A DNA stretch of 20,726 nt from JAIVJN01 sp036732565 (GTDB taxonomy: Bacteria; Acidobacteriota; Vicinamibacteria; Vicinamibacterales; UBA2999): the NCBI GenBank assembly GCA_036732565.1, contig DAINCF010000052.1, positions 1 to 20,726 on the forward strand. Direction: 5' to 3'. How positions within the stretch are numbered: position 1 is the stretch's first letter; the number at the start of each line of letters is the position of its first letter. Below are positions 7,678 through 14,593 of the stretch, piece after piece. Below the pieces are notes generated by a model, which saw nothing but the letters and a program-made list of their open reading frames with translations, made no database searches and was not told the origin of the DNA. A program made the position numbers and the translations under genes.

Positions 7678-8559
7678 CTAAACCGCGGCGGCGCTTTCGC
7701 GTTGGGGACGCCTGACGAAGTCGAGCATGAGCGACACGGCCGCGGCCGCGTGCGTCTCAAGCAGCTTGTGGCCGGCATCCAAAACGTGGGCTTCCATCCT
7801 CGGCAGCGCCTGCATCCAGGACAGGACCTCGGCGAGCTCAAAGAATGGATCGTGCCGTCCCCAGACCATCAGCGAAGGCGGCTGCCGACGCGCAAGATAG
7901 TCGGCGATGGCGTCGAACCGACCGACGTATTCCCCATAGTCCCTGATGAGCGCCCGCTGCGTGTCCATCCGGCCCGGCAGGTTCATCACCCGCCAGTCCT
8001 CCTCCCAGCTTTCGGGCGGGATGCGCGCGGCCACGTCCGGCGGACAACCGGAAATGTATGTATCGCGCGTCCCTTCGAATGTGAGGTGTGCAGTCGCGGC
8101 CGCCTCGTTTTCCGGCGTCGGTTGCGACCAGTAGGGGGCTTGCGTCGCATCCCATTGCGGACCGAGCCCGGTTCGATGAGCGTTGGCATTCTGAACGATG
8201 AGGCCCAACACTCGTTCGGGCGCCTGCATGGCGATGTGGAAACCCACCGGAGCGCCGTAATCATGTAGATAGATGTATCGCGGCCCGATCGAGAGCCGGT
8301 CCAGCAGCTCCGAAATGGCTTGACCGAAGCCGGGAAACGAAGGCGACTGCAGCACGTCGGACTCGCCAAAGCCCGGCAGATCGGGTGCGATCACGTAGGC
8401 GGCCTGCGACAGCTCGGGGATGACCTCCCGAAACATTCGCGCGGAGCTCGGAGATCCGTGCAGGAGCAGCACTGCGGGCTTGGCCGCCTCACCTGCTGTG
8501 ATGAAGGACAACTCCGTGCCGCCCAACAGGCGGAGTCGTTGCCGGGTCGCCGGGCGCAT
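7678..8559 (-). CDS. Alpha/beta hydrolase, epoxide hydrolase / haloalkane dehalogenase type (Asp nucleophile)
   Basis: This encodes 293 residues. ATG 8559 is chosen over the upstream frame opening at 8613 because GGAGAGGAG lies seven bases before it. Motifs in order: oxyanion-hole HGSP (34-37), PDLPGFGESD (59-68), nucleophile elbow YLHDYGAPVGF with Asp at 100, then WGRHDPFF (acid candidate D237) and DAGHKLLETH (catalytic His H264). An Asp instead of Ser nucleophile places it with epoxide hydrolases and haloalkane dehalogenases. The usual dehalogenase halide-binding Trp next to the nucleophile is Tyr here (HDYG), which favours an epoxide hydrolase-like or uncharacterised substrate. A cap domain occupies roughly 130-215. 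There is no signal peptide, so it is cytoplasmic. It appears to be a single-gene unit. Confidence 0.92.
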   Translation of the reverse strand: MRPATRQRLRLLGGTELSFITAGEAAKPAVLLLHGSPSSARMFREVIPELSQAAYVIAPDLPGFGESDVLQSPSFPGFGQAISELLDRLSIGPRYIYLHDYGAPVGFHIAMQAPERVLGLIVQNANAHRTGLGPQWDATQAPYWSQPTPENEAAATAHLTFEGTRDTYISGCPPDVAARIPPESWEEDWRVMNLPGRMDTQRALIRDYGEYVGRFDAIADYLARRQPPSLMVWGRHDPFFELAEVLSWMQALPRMEAHVLDAGHKLLETHAAAAVSLMLDFVRRPQRESAAAV

Positions 8560-8695
8560 GTCCGAACTCCTCTCCTCGATCGTCTGACCGCCCGCAATGT
8601 TTACGCAGAGCAAATCTTAGCCGTAAGGTTTCTCGCGAAAACCGCGTTCTGGAGGTCGAGAGCAGATGCCGTATCGACGGACGCGATGGTGCATC

Positions 8696-9328
8696 TCAAC
8701 GCGTGAACGTCACATGCGTGACCCCGCTAGGCGAGGAGGTCGCTTCGACCTTGTACTGGTTCTCAAGGCCCTCAAGTCCGTCCCAGAGGCGTACGCCTCG
8801 GCCGAGCAGGATCGGGACCACCACGACATGCATGTAGTCGACGAGACCGGCGGCAAGGAACTCGCGGACGATGGTGGCGCCTCCGCCGAGGCGCACGTCC
8901 TGGCCGGCCGCGGCCTCACGCGCCGCCTCGAGCGCCCCGGCAGGCGAGGCATCGATGAAGTGAAAGGTCGTGCCGCCCTCCATCTTGATCGACGGGCGCG
9001 TGTGATGCGTGAGGACGAATACAGGTGTGTGGAACGGCGGATTGGGTCCCCACGCGCCCTTCCAGTCCGGATCCTCGTGCCACCCCGGGTGGCCGAACTT
9101 CCCGGCGCCCATGATCTCCGCGCCGATCCCGGGCTCGAACAGGCGCGTGAAGGCGTCATCGATGCCGCCACTGCCACCGGGCCTCTTGCGGGCCCACCAT
9201 CTGGTGGCGAACATCCATTCATGGAGCCTGTCGCCGGCGTGACCAAAATGTGCGTCGCGGCTCTGACCTTCGCCGGTTCCGAAACCGTCGAGCGAGATCG
9301 AGAAGTTGTGGACACGGACGAGTGACAT
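8696..9328 (-). CDS. Dihydrofolate reductase family protein (RibD C-terminal-like)
   Basis: This encodes 210 residues. ATG 9328 is preceded by AAGGAG with eight bases between, a clear start. The N-terminal strand MSLVRVHNFSISLDGF is the usual opening of this family. The second half carries the NADPH-binding signature VRLGGGATIVREFLAAGLVD (about 145-164), then YMHVVVVPILLGRGVRLWDG, both typical of the RibD-C/YwjB-like DHFR-superfamily proteins. These are NAD(P)H-dependent reductases of uncertain substrate rather than folate enzymes proper, so I give no symbol. It is cytoplasmic. It lies 136 bp upstream of the alpha/beta hydrolase start on the same strand, a spacing that allows separate promoters. 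Confidence 0.9.
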   Translation of the reverse strand: MSLVRVHNFSISLDGFGTGEGQSRDAHFGHAGDRLHEWMFATRWWARKRPGGSGGIDDAFTRLFEPGIGAEIMGAGKFGHPGWHEDPDWKGAWGPNPPFHTPVFVLTHHTRPSIKMEGGTTFHFIDASPAGALEAAREAAAGQDVRLGGGATIVREFLAAGLVDYMHVVVVPILLGRGVRLWDGLEGLENQYKVEATSSPSGVTHVTFTR

Positions 9329-9548
9329 GACTGCGGCTCCTTGGCGAATCTGAGGTCAATGCTCGGAGAGGGCGATACGTTCAGCGACGTACGCTCGCGA
9401 ACTTTCCTGGCGAAACGGGTGAGCCGCTGCTTGGGCCGGCTCGTTCTTGATCCAATGCGGCGTGACCGATGTAGAGCGCTTCCTTGCTCATGTCATCTCC
9501 ACGGCTGTCGCGTGCGCTCCGCGAGCCTCTGCGTCCCCGGGAAGTGTG

Positions 9549-10025
9549 TCACGTCCGATCGGGCGTCTTCCTCCCAAGCGTCGCTGCGAGACTTTCGAGA
9601 AGCCCACGCCATCCCTGCTTTCTCGACGAAGGTCCGTCGGTGCCGTCGAAGAACGCGCCCTGTTCTGTGTAGATCAGGCGCGTGCCGGTGCCGATCGCCT
9701 CGAATTCCACCGTGCCGAGAGACGCGGAGATGATCGCGCCATCGATCGCCATCGTGTACGCCATCACGATGCGCCGGTCCGGCACGATATCGAGGTATAC
9801 CGTCTCGTTACGCGTCTCGGGGCCGTTGGCGCGGCGAAATCGGCCATGTTCGCGGCCTCCGACGCGGAAGTCGAGCCCGTACTCCTCGACCCGCCAACCC
9901 TCGCCCTCTGCGAACCACTCGCGCTTGATCGCCGGGTCGCGCCACGCCTCGAATACGCGATTTGGAGGGCGGTCGTACGTGCGCTCGGTGACGATGGTGT
10001 CGTGAACGACGGTTCGATCGGCCAT
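9549..10025 (-). CDS. AHSA1/SRPBCC domain protein
   Basis: This encodes 158 residues. I start it at ATG 10025 (MADRTVVHDT), because translation further upstream would run into the ArsR gene. Its ribosome site is weak, which suggests coupling to the ArsR gene ending 23 bp upstream. Motifs of the AHSA1-type START/SRPBCC fold are present: ERTYDRPPNRVFEAWRDP with KREWFAEGEGW, then YGLDFRVGGREHGRF, and TRLIYTEQGAFFDG. The fold makes a hydrophobic ligand pocket, and members paired with ArsR regulators are common in soil bacteria, with unknown ligands. It is likely a cytoplasmic small-molecule binding or stress protein produced together with its repressor. Confidence 0.91.
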   Translation of the reverse strand: MADRTVVHDTIVTERTYDRPPNRVFEAWRDPAIKREWFAEGEGWRVEEYGLDFRVGGREHGRFRRANGPETRNETVYLDIVPDRRIVMAYTMAIDGAIISASLGTVEFEAIGTGTRLIYTEQGAFFDGTDGPSSRKQGWRGLLESLAATLGRKTPDRT

Positions 10026-10048
10026 GTGTCGGTCGCTATTCTCGGTCG

Positions 10049-10375
10049 CTACTTGCGCTCGGTCGCCAGCACGGCTCCGAGCCGGTCGAGCCGGCGCTCC
10101 CACAGTGAGCGACGCTTCGCAATCCACCGCTGGGCGACCTGCAGACCGCCGGGCTCGATCCGACAAGTGCGTACTCGACCAATCTTGGTCGTTCGAATCA
10201 GACCGCTTTCTTCGAGCAACTGGAGGTGCTGCACAACCGCTGCGAGGGTGATGTTCAAGGGCTCGGCAAGGTCCGTCGCGGACTTTGGCGCGCGGCAGAG
10301 CTGCACGACAATTGCACGTCGCGTCGGATCGCCGAGAGCATGGAACACTCGGCCTACCGGGGATTGGTCAAGCAT
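10049..10375 (-). CDS. ArsR-family winged-helix repressor of the ArsR-AHSA1 pair
   Basis: This encodes 108 residues from ATG 10375. An in-frame GTG at 10393 would add six residues, but neither start has a Shine-Dalgarno. A promoter-like pair ending at 10383 would place the transcript start almost on the ATG, suggesting a leaderless message. The sequence GRVFHALGDPTRRAIVVQL opens the winged helix. ATDLAEPLNITLAAVVQHLQLLEESGLI is the helix-turn-helix region, and IGRVRTCRIEP the wing. The ELCVCDL metal-binding cysteines of metal-sensing ArsR proteins are absent, so it probably senses something else. The downstream AHSA1 gene is 23 bp away. A perfect palindrome at 10408-10425 is its likely operator. 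Confidence 0.9.
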   Translation of the reverse strand: MLDQSPVGRVFHALGDPTRRAIVVQLCRAPKSATDLAEPLNITLAAVVQHLQLLEESGLIRTTKIGRVRTCRIEPGGLQVAQRWIAKRRSLWERRLDRLGAVLATERK

Positions 10376-10382
10376 CGACTTG

Positions 10383-10412
10383 AGTATCTGCACATCCGTG
10401 CGACACGGTCAA
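10383..10412 (-). promoter_or_regulatory. Candidate leaderless promoter of the ArsR-AHSA1 operon
   Basis: On the minus strand, TTGACC (10412-10407) and GATACT (10388-10383) are separated by 18 bp and match the -35 and -10 consensus at 5/6 and 4/6. A start about seven bases further on falls at the ATG (10375). This would explain the missing Shine-Dalgarno. Confidence 0.4.
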
Positions 10413-10425
10413 GCCCATGCTTGAC
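10408..10425. promoter_or_regulatory. Perfect 7-4-7 palindrome, likely ArsR operator
   Basis: GTCAAGC at 10408-10414 and GCTTGAC at 10419-10425 form a perfect inverted repeat around CCAT. Its left arm overlaps the candidate -35 of the leftward ArsR promoter, so a bound dimer would block polymerase. This suits autoregulation. It could also affect the divergent gene at 10564. Confidence 0.55.
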
Positions 10426-10563
10426 TACACAGGCTCGTTTCGCCGGAGACGGCAGCAGCTACCTCCGAAGGCAAGGGGCTTTCGCGGCATCTCACTCGAA
10501 TCTCAGCGGCGGCTCACGGTTTGGTGAGGACTCCGCGGCCGGACCTCGGCCACACTGCGGGGC

Positions 10564-11571
10564 ATGAAAACCACTGTGCTGAACCCTGTGAGGGCATTCA
10601 CCCTTATCGGCCTCGGCCTCGCCATCGCGGCCATGGGAATCTATGTAGCCAACGCCGACGACGCGCCCGGCGCCGCGGTCATCGGCATGCTGCTGATGGT
10701 CGTCGGAGTCGTGCTCGGCGTGAGGGCGGCGCGCAACCGGCTCCCAATGTGGGCTGCCCGCACCGCGCTTGCCGTCGGTGTCGTCGTCGCCGCGTTCGCG
10801 GCATTTCTGACCCATGGGGTCGTGGTGACCGCGTCTCTCTTCCCGCAGCCGGGGGAGGTGCCATCGGTCGTCGACTCACCGCCGTCGCCGCAATATACGG
10901 CGGCCGTCGAACGCGCGCGGGAGCTCGTGCGCGCAGCCGTATTGGAGCAAAACCTGCCCGGGGTGTCCGTGGCGGTCGGTGCCGGCGGCACGGTCGTCTG
11001 GGCCGAAGGGTTCGGATGGAGGGACGTCGTGACGCGGGCGCCCGTCACGCCGGACACGCGATTCAACATCGGCACGGCGGCGTCCGCGGTCATCGGCGCC
11101 GTCGCGCCGCTCGGGCTGACCAATACCGGCGCCGACTCGGCGGCAGAATGGAGTCCGGAGCATATCGGCGAGCCGGAAGAGGACTTCCCGCTCTTCACGC
11201 TCATCCGCCACGTGATCTTCCGGCCGATCGGTCTCGCCCCTGCGCAGCCATTGCCGGGCGATCGTGCGACGTTCTATGTCCCGAGATCCGATGACAATCC
11301 CGCTCGTGGGCGACGATTGATGTACATGCGCGACCTGGCCTGTTGCGCGAACGGGATGGCGTTCTATTCCACGCCGTCCGATCTCGTGCGCTTCGCGCTG
11401 GCGACGAACCCCGGCAGCGTCAACGGCGAGCTCGCCGGCGGCATGGTGATGTCGCTGATGATGGGGCGCGACAGCGGGACCGTCATCGCTGTCACGTCAA
11501 ACATGGCGCACGCGCGCACGTCCTCGCTGGCGCTGCGAGTCGCGGACGCGTTCGTGGAACAGGCGCGATGA
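10564..11571 (+). CDS. Membrane-anchored beta-lactamase-like (serine hydrolase family) protein, probably inactive
   Basis: This encodes 335 residues from ATG 10564, with a weak ribosome site. Three membrane helices occupy about 11-29, 37-55 and 66-88. The C-terminal part resembles class C beta-lactamase-like serine hydrolases: ARELVRAAVLEQNLPGVSVAV (about 118-138), VVWAEGFGWRDVVTRAPVTP, DTRFNIGTAASAVIG, FRPIGL (219-224), GMAFYSTPSDLVRFALA (264-280) and GTVIAVTSNMAHA. Where the family has SxxK the sequence is S174-A-V-I, so the catalytic Lys is missing. Only about 45 residues separate this site from FRPIGL, too few for the usual lid and YxN segment. I infer a pseudoenzyme or binding protein with its domain outside the membrane. 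It is divergent from the ArsR gene. Confidence 0.75.
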   Translation: MKTTVLNPVRAFTLIGLGLAIAAMGIYVANADDAPGAAVIGMLLMVVGVVLGVRAARNRLPMWAARTALAVGVVVAAFAAFLTHGVVVTASLFPQPGEVPSVVDSPPSPQYTAAVERARELVRAAVLEQNLPGVSVAVGAGGTVVWAEGFGWRDVVTRAPVTPDTRFNIGTAASAVIGAVAPLGLTNTGADSAAEWSPEHIGEPEEDFPLFTLIRHVIFRPIGLAPAQPLPGDRATFYVPRSDDNPARGRRLMYMRDLACCANGMAFYSTPSDLVRFALATNPGSVNGELAGGMVMSLMMGRDSGTVIAVTSNMAHARTSSLALRVADAFVEQAR

Positions 11572-11782
11572 ACGCGCAGATCAGCTATGCCTGACGTCCG
11601 CCGCCGGTGTCTAAAGCGGTTAGGAGAACCCCAGGCACATCAACGGCTGGCAACGGCTGTGGTTCGCGCAGGCACGATCCAGGACAGTCAATCGGGGCAT
11701 TGGCGGGTACCGATTCCGCCGGTGGATGACCAACACGTGCGGTAATTTGCGCGCTACACTCCAGCCTCATAGGAGGCGAACG

Positions 11783-12064
11783 ATGCCACCGACGCCGAAT
11801 GCTGCGGATGCCGTGCCCCTGGAGAGGATCTACATCGAACTCCGCGCGGGCATCCGCGAGACCGACAACATCAGCTTCCGGCTCCTCGGCCTCGTGCCGC
11901 TCGTCTCGGGCGCGGCGCTGATTGGTGTGGTCCTGGAGAAAGCGACCCTCGGCCCGGTAGTGACCCTGCTTTCGTTGTTTGTGGCCGGAGTGACGCTCGG
12001 GATCTTCCGATGGGGGCTGCGAAACACGCAAAACTGCACATGGCTGATTCGATATGCCGACTGA
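11783..12064 (+). CDS. Small two-helix membrane protein of unknown function
   Basis: This encodes 93 residues. ATG 11783 has AGGAGG at 11771-11776, six bases upstream, a strong start. The soluble N-terminal part VPLERIYIELRAGIRETDNI is followed by two hydrophobic segments, about 36-52 (RLLGLVPLVSGAALIGVVL) and about 57-75 (GPVVTLLSLFVAGVTLGIF). It then ends abruptly at WLIRYAD. I do not recognise a named family. The end, immediately after a Trp-Leu-Ile-Arg stretch, looks blunt. Reading through the TGA would add about 42 codons with no recognisable character, so C-terminal truncation is possible but unproven. Confidence 0.65.
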   Translation: MPPTPNAADAVPLERIYIELRAGIRETDNISFRLLGLVPLVSGAALIGVVLEKATLGPVVTLLSLFVAGVTLGIFRWGLRNTQNCTWLIRYAD

Positions 12065-12202
12065 TCCAACCGACTCGGTTCATCCGACTGGCAGAACGAG
12101 TTTACTGGGCGAACCGCAGCTTTCTCATCAGCGCCACAAAAGCGCTGCTCCGGATCGGAGCGATCGAACGTGTGGGACACTCTTTCCTGAAGGAGGCGCG
12201 TC

Positions 12203-12697
12203 GTGAAGAGATTGTTGTTCGCAGCGCTCGGCGTAGGGTTGGTCATCGGCCAAGGGATCGTAGCGCAGTCGACGCGCGAGTCGATTCAGGGCGTCTGGCG
12301 GGTCATGGAAGTGACGATCACAGGTCCGGGAGCCCGCACGATCGCATTCGCCGAGCGACCCAACCTGACGATCATCACCGCTAGGCACTACAGCCGAGTC
12401 GAAGTGCAGGCCGATGGGCCGAGACCGATTCTGGCGGATGTGACGAAGGCCAGCGCTGACGAGTTACGGGCCGCATGGGGACCATTCGTCAGCGAAGCCG
12501 GGACATATGAGGTGACGCCCGACAGTGTCATTACCATGCGACCGATCGCTTCGAAGAATCCGGCGGTGATGGGTCCGGGGGTCTTCATCACCTACTCTTA
12601 CAAACTGGACCGCGACACGCTGTCGTTGACCCAACAACGAAACCAGAATGGCCCGTTCCCCAATCCGTTCACGCTCAAGTTGGTGCGCGTCGAATGA
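12203..12697 (+). CDS. Exported lipocalin-like domain protein
   Basis: This encodes 164 residues from GTG 12203. AGGAGG at 12191-12196 lies six bases upstream, so the unusual start codon is well supported. The N-terminus is a signal peptide (MKRLLFAALGVGLVIGQGIV, cleavage probably near A21). The mature part begins STRESIQGVWRVMEVTITGP, the usual opening of lipocalin-like beta-barrel proteins. It continues with LTIITARHYSRVEV, AGTYEVTPDSVITMRP, VFITYSYKLDRDTLSLTQ and a terminal TLKLVRVE. That alternation of short strands fits a small calycin-type barrel that binds a hydrophobic ligand in the periplasm or outside the cell. The ligand is unknown. It follows the small membrane protein by 138 bp and could be co-transcribed. 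Confidence 0.85.
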   Translation: MKRLLFAALGVGLVIGQGIVAQSTRESIQGVWRVMEVTITGPGARTIAFAERPNLTIITARHYSRVEVQADGPRPILADVTKASADELRAAWGPFVSEAGTYEVTPDSVITMRPIASKNPAVMGPGVFITYSYKLDRDTLSLTQQRNQNGPFPNPFTLKLVRVE

Positions 12698-12838
12698 AGG
12701 GCGAGAATGTCTGACGGAGAAGGCCCGGGTCTCACTGCAAGTGCGCGACAGCCGATCGGATGGGCAGGAGCAATCTCGGACCTACGCCGCCAGCCCCGCC
12801 GCCTCTGCGGTTGCGCCTCTGGTCCAGGGCTTTCAACG

Positions 12839-13443
12839 TCACTCCCTGACACACCGCACGGAAATAGCCGTCTGCTTGTTGCCGCCGCTGTGGCGATTGA
12901 GGATTTGGCCGTTTTTGCCGAAGTTGTAGAGCCAGGCGCCGGCCGGATCACTCTCTGAGGCCGTCCAGTAGAATCCGTGAGCCTCGAGCCTCGCATATGG
13001 GCCATCGGCCTCGTGGCTGCCGCCGAATACGGCATTGAAGCCCGAACTGCCGCCGATCAGAAGTGCCTTGAACGCCGCTTTCCCGCCGTCAGCCGAATCG
13101 TCACGGACGCCGCCGAAGTGCTTCGCCATCTGCTGCCAGTCGTCGTTCGTCGGGAGTCGCCATCCGTCTCCTAACGATCGACAGGCCAGTTTCGCCGATT
13201 CCCACGTATACAACGGCCATATCGACCGCAATTCAGTGCCGAATCTCCGTGACAAAAAGACCCTGCAGTCTCGACGTTCAGGTTGTCCGTCGTCCACTGC
13301 TTGCCGTCCGGCATTCGTCTCGACGAGATCGTGCCGGACTCTTTCTGGTCTTTGGCTGAAGGGTGCGTCGCACCGGCGCCGCCAGGAGATCCGAGCGCCA
13401 TCCCTAGCACGATTGCCCCCACACGAATTCGAATCGGCGTCAT
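12839..13443 (-). pseudogene. FISUMP-domain (TIGR02145-like) exported protein, broken by a 1-base frameshift
   Basis: ATG 13443 has AAGGA four bases upstream and opens a signal peptide (MTPIRIRVGAIVLGMALG). The first frame continues through MPDGKQWTTDNLNVETAG and DSALNCGRYG, then leaves the family and stops at 13171. The second frame picks up exactly there with LYTWESAKLACRSLGDGW, RLPTNDDWQQMAKHFGG, HGFYWTASESDPAGAWLY and ends TAISVRCVRE at 12839. Adding one A on the plus strand near 13211-13214 (CAACGG to CAAACGG) restores GRYGRLYTW and one frame of 201 residues. The domain is otherwise complete and matches the Fibrobacter succinogenes major paralogous domain. Either a recent loss of one base or a sequencing error explains this. 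The intact protein would be extracellular or periplasmic. Confidence 0.85.
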
Positions 13444-13565
13444 GTCGTCCTTGCCTGTCGCGCTCGCACGTTGTCTCGGTCTTCTGTGACTTCGCGGAGC
13501 ATCGTACATACGATCGAACGCGTGCAGGAGGCCTTTCTCGACTGGCGAGGTGTCAAACTATCACG

Positions 13566-14006
13566 ATGAAACTGCCACTCCTGTTGCTGGCCGTCGTCCT
13601 TCAGGTATCCGGCGCAGCTTCGGTTCCTGCCGCGGCGCAAGCGCCGCTCGGGGATTTCGCGCAAGTGGAGCAGCAGCTTGCGCGCGCGTGGGTCGAAAGT
13701 GATCGAACGACGATCGATAGCATCATCGCCTCTGACTGGACGACGATTGCGATCACCGGACAAGTTCTGACGCGTGCCGAGGTGATGGCGGATTTCTTTC
13801 GCAACGGAAAGAGTCCGATCAGCGCCATGACCATTGACGACATACGCGTGCGACCGCTCGGGGAAGTTGCCGTTGTCACGGGCCGGACGGTCGCGCGGGC
13901 AACCGGCTCCCGAACGGACGTGGTCCTGCGCTTCACCGATATCTTCGCGTGGCGCAATGGTCGCTGGCAGATCGTCGCTTCGCAGGGCACACGCGCTGCT
14001 CCGTAG
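13566..14006 (+). CDS. Exported NTF2-like / DUF4440 protein
   Basis: This encodes 146 residues. ATG 13566 is chosen because the sequence from there is a textbook signal peptide (MKLPLLLLAVVLQVSGAASV, cleavage near residues 24-26), although the same frame is open far upstream. The nearest purine-rich site, GAGG at 13547-13550, is 15 bases away, so initiation may be weak. The mature protein has the SnoaL/DUF4440 pattern: FAQVEQQLARAWVESDRTTIDSIIASDWTTI, then GQVLTRAEVMADFF, VRPLGEVAVVTGRTVARATG and FTDIFAWRNGRWQIVASQGT. This fold is a cone-shaped alpha+beta barrel used by many small ligand-binding proteins and enzymes. The substrate is unknown. It is divergent from the frameshifted FISUMP gene, 122 bp away. 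Confidence 0.9.
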   Translation: MKLPLLLLAVVLQVSGAASVPAAAQAPLGDFAQVEQQLARAWVESDRTTIDSIIASDWTTIAITGQVLTRAEVMADFFRNGKSPISAMTIDDIRVRPLGEVAVVTGRTVARATGSRTDVVLRFTDIFAWRNGRWQIVASQGTRAAP

Positions 14007-14021
14007 TCAGTCGCGACTGAC
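14006..14021. repeat. 16-bp perfect palindrome touching the NTF2-like stop codon
   Basis: GTCAGTCGCGACTGAC reads the same on both strands. Its first base is the last base of the TAG stop. Without a loop or T-tract it is not a normal terminator. Its right 11 bases recur at 14528-14538. Confidence 0.5.
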
Positions 14022-14207
14022 GCCGATCTCGCTTCCAATTCGGCGCGGCCGCGGCGGTGAGCGCAAGATTCGCTCGTCTGTTGTGCGCAGTCTACACGCC
14101 GCTTCCTCCGAGTGTGCGCCGGCGAGACGCGCCAGTTCCTCACGCTCAACGCCGCATCGATGTTCGTTCGATGAAGCTGTCGGCGACGGTGAAGGAGGCC
14201 GTCGCCG

Positions 14208-14369
14208 ATGCCGAAGTCGAAATTTCGAAAGACGAAGACACCGAAGCGTGTGCTGGCGCTCCCGGACCTAGAACACGCCAAGACGGCCACGGTCGCTCTG
14301 GTTGCCAGTTGCGTACCCGCCCTTAAGGCGGCGCACGTCGATCCTGCACTCGCGCTCCGTTGCGAGTAG
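14208..14369 (+). pseudogene. Chimeric fossil: tyrosine integrase N-terminus joined to an ADOP-permease C-terminal tail
   Basis: A 53-codon frame starts at ATG 14208 with a good ribosome site, AAGGAGG at 14192-14198. Its first half, MPKSKFRKTKTPKRVLALPD and LEHAKTA, matches the N-terminal signature of a tyrosine-recombinase group common in Acidobacteriota (TPKRVLxLPDLDxAKTA, family normally over 300 residues). Its second half, ALVASCVPALKAAHVDPALA then LRCE and stop, matches the extreme C-terminus of ADOP/MacB permeases. The intact permease in this window ends in the same way (ASYLPMRRATRID...MLRSD). The junction is near codon 27. It is almost certainly non-functional, a scar of deletion or recombination. 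Both family calls are from motif memory. Confidence 0.55.
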
Positions 14370-14461
14370 TGCACTTGCGCAGACGATTCGCAAGAAACAT
14401 CACGATCCACGCTGCGCGACGACCACTCGTCCCCAATCGCAACCATCAGAGGTTGAGATAC

Positions 14462-14486
14462 GCCCTGTGTAACGACGCAGGGCTTT
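14462..14486 (+). terminator. Candidate intrinsic terminator
   Basis: GCCCTG (14462-14467) pairs with CAGGGC (14478-14483), and the stem can extend by two pairs to give a loop TAACGA. A short TTT (14484-14486) follows. It would end rightward transcripts from the fossil region. Confidence 0.4.
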
Positions 14487-14537
14487 CCGGTGCATGAGAG
14501 CGGCTTAAAAATACTTGGCGACAAGACTCGCGACTGA

Positions 14538-14570
14538 CCCTTCAGGGCCACGGCTGCGACGGCTGAAGGG
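14538..14570. repeat. Inverted repeat in the leader of the methyltransferase gene
   Basis: CCCTTCAG (14538-14545) and CTGAAGGG (14563-14570) are perfect 8-bp arms around 17 bases. They end 23 bp before the methyltransferase GTG. The right arm contains the only purine-rich ribosome-like sequence nearby (GAAGGGGG), followed by an ATG at 14573 that stops two codons later. Confidence 0.4.
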
Positions 14571-14593
14571 GGATGCTGTAGAGTCACACCCAA

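Larger units (their letters stand above)
14011..14538. repeat. Segment bounded by an 11-bp direct repeat
   Basis: TCGCGACTGAC occurs at 14011-14021 and 14528-14538. The roughly 506 bp between contain a chimeric gene fossil, no intact gene, and a hairpin near the right end. The repeats could be the target duplication or crossover site of a decayed insertion, or chance. Confidence 0.3.

Noticed and set aside
8627..8643. Imperfect palindrome GGTTT...AAACC upstream of the Asp-nucleophile hydrolase
   Set aside because: The arms are only five bases and the centre is mismatched; no convincing promoter is aligned with it.
10191..10200. GTTCGAATC, a tRNA T-loop-like sequence (also at 16471-16480)
   Set aside because: Both copies lie within coding regions and no acceptor or anticodon stems can be drawn around them.
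13035..13565. Long upstream extension of the NTF2-like frame
   Set aside because: The extension is antisense to the FISUMP gene and lacks family similarity; the signal peptide marks ATG 13566 as the start.
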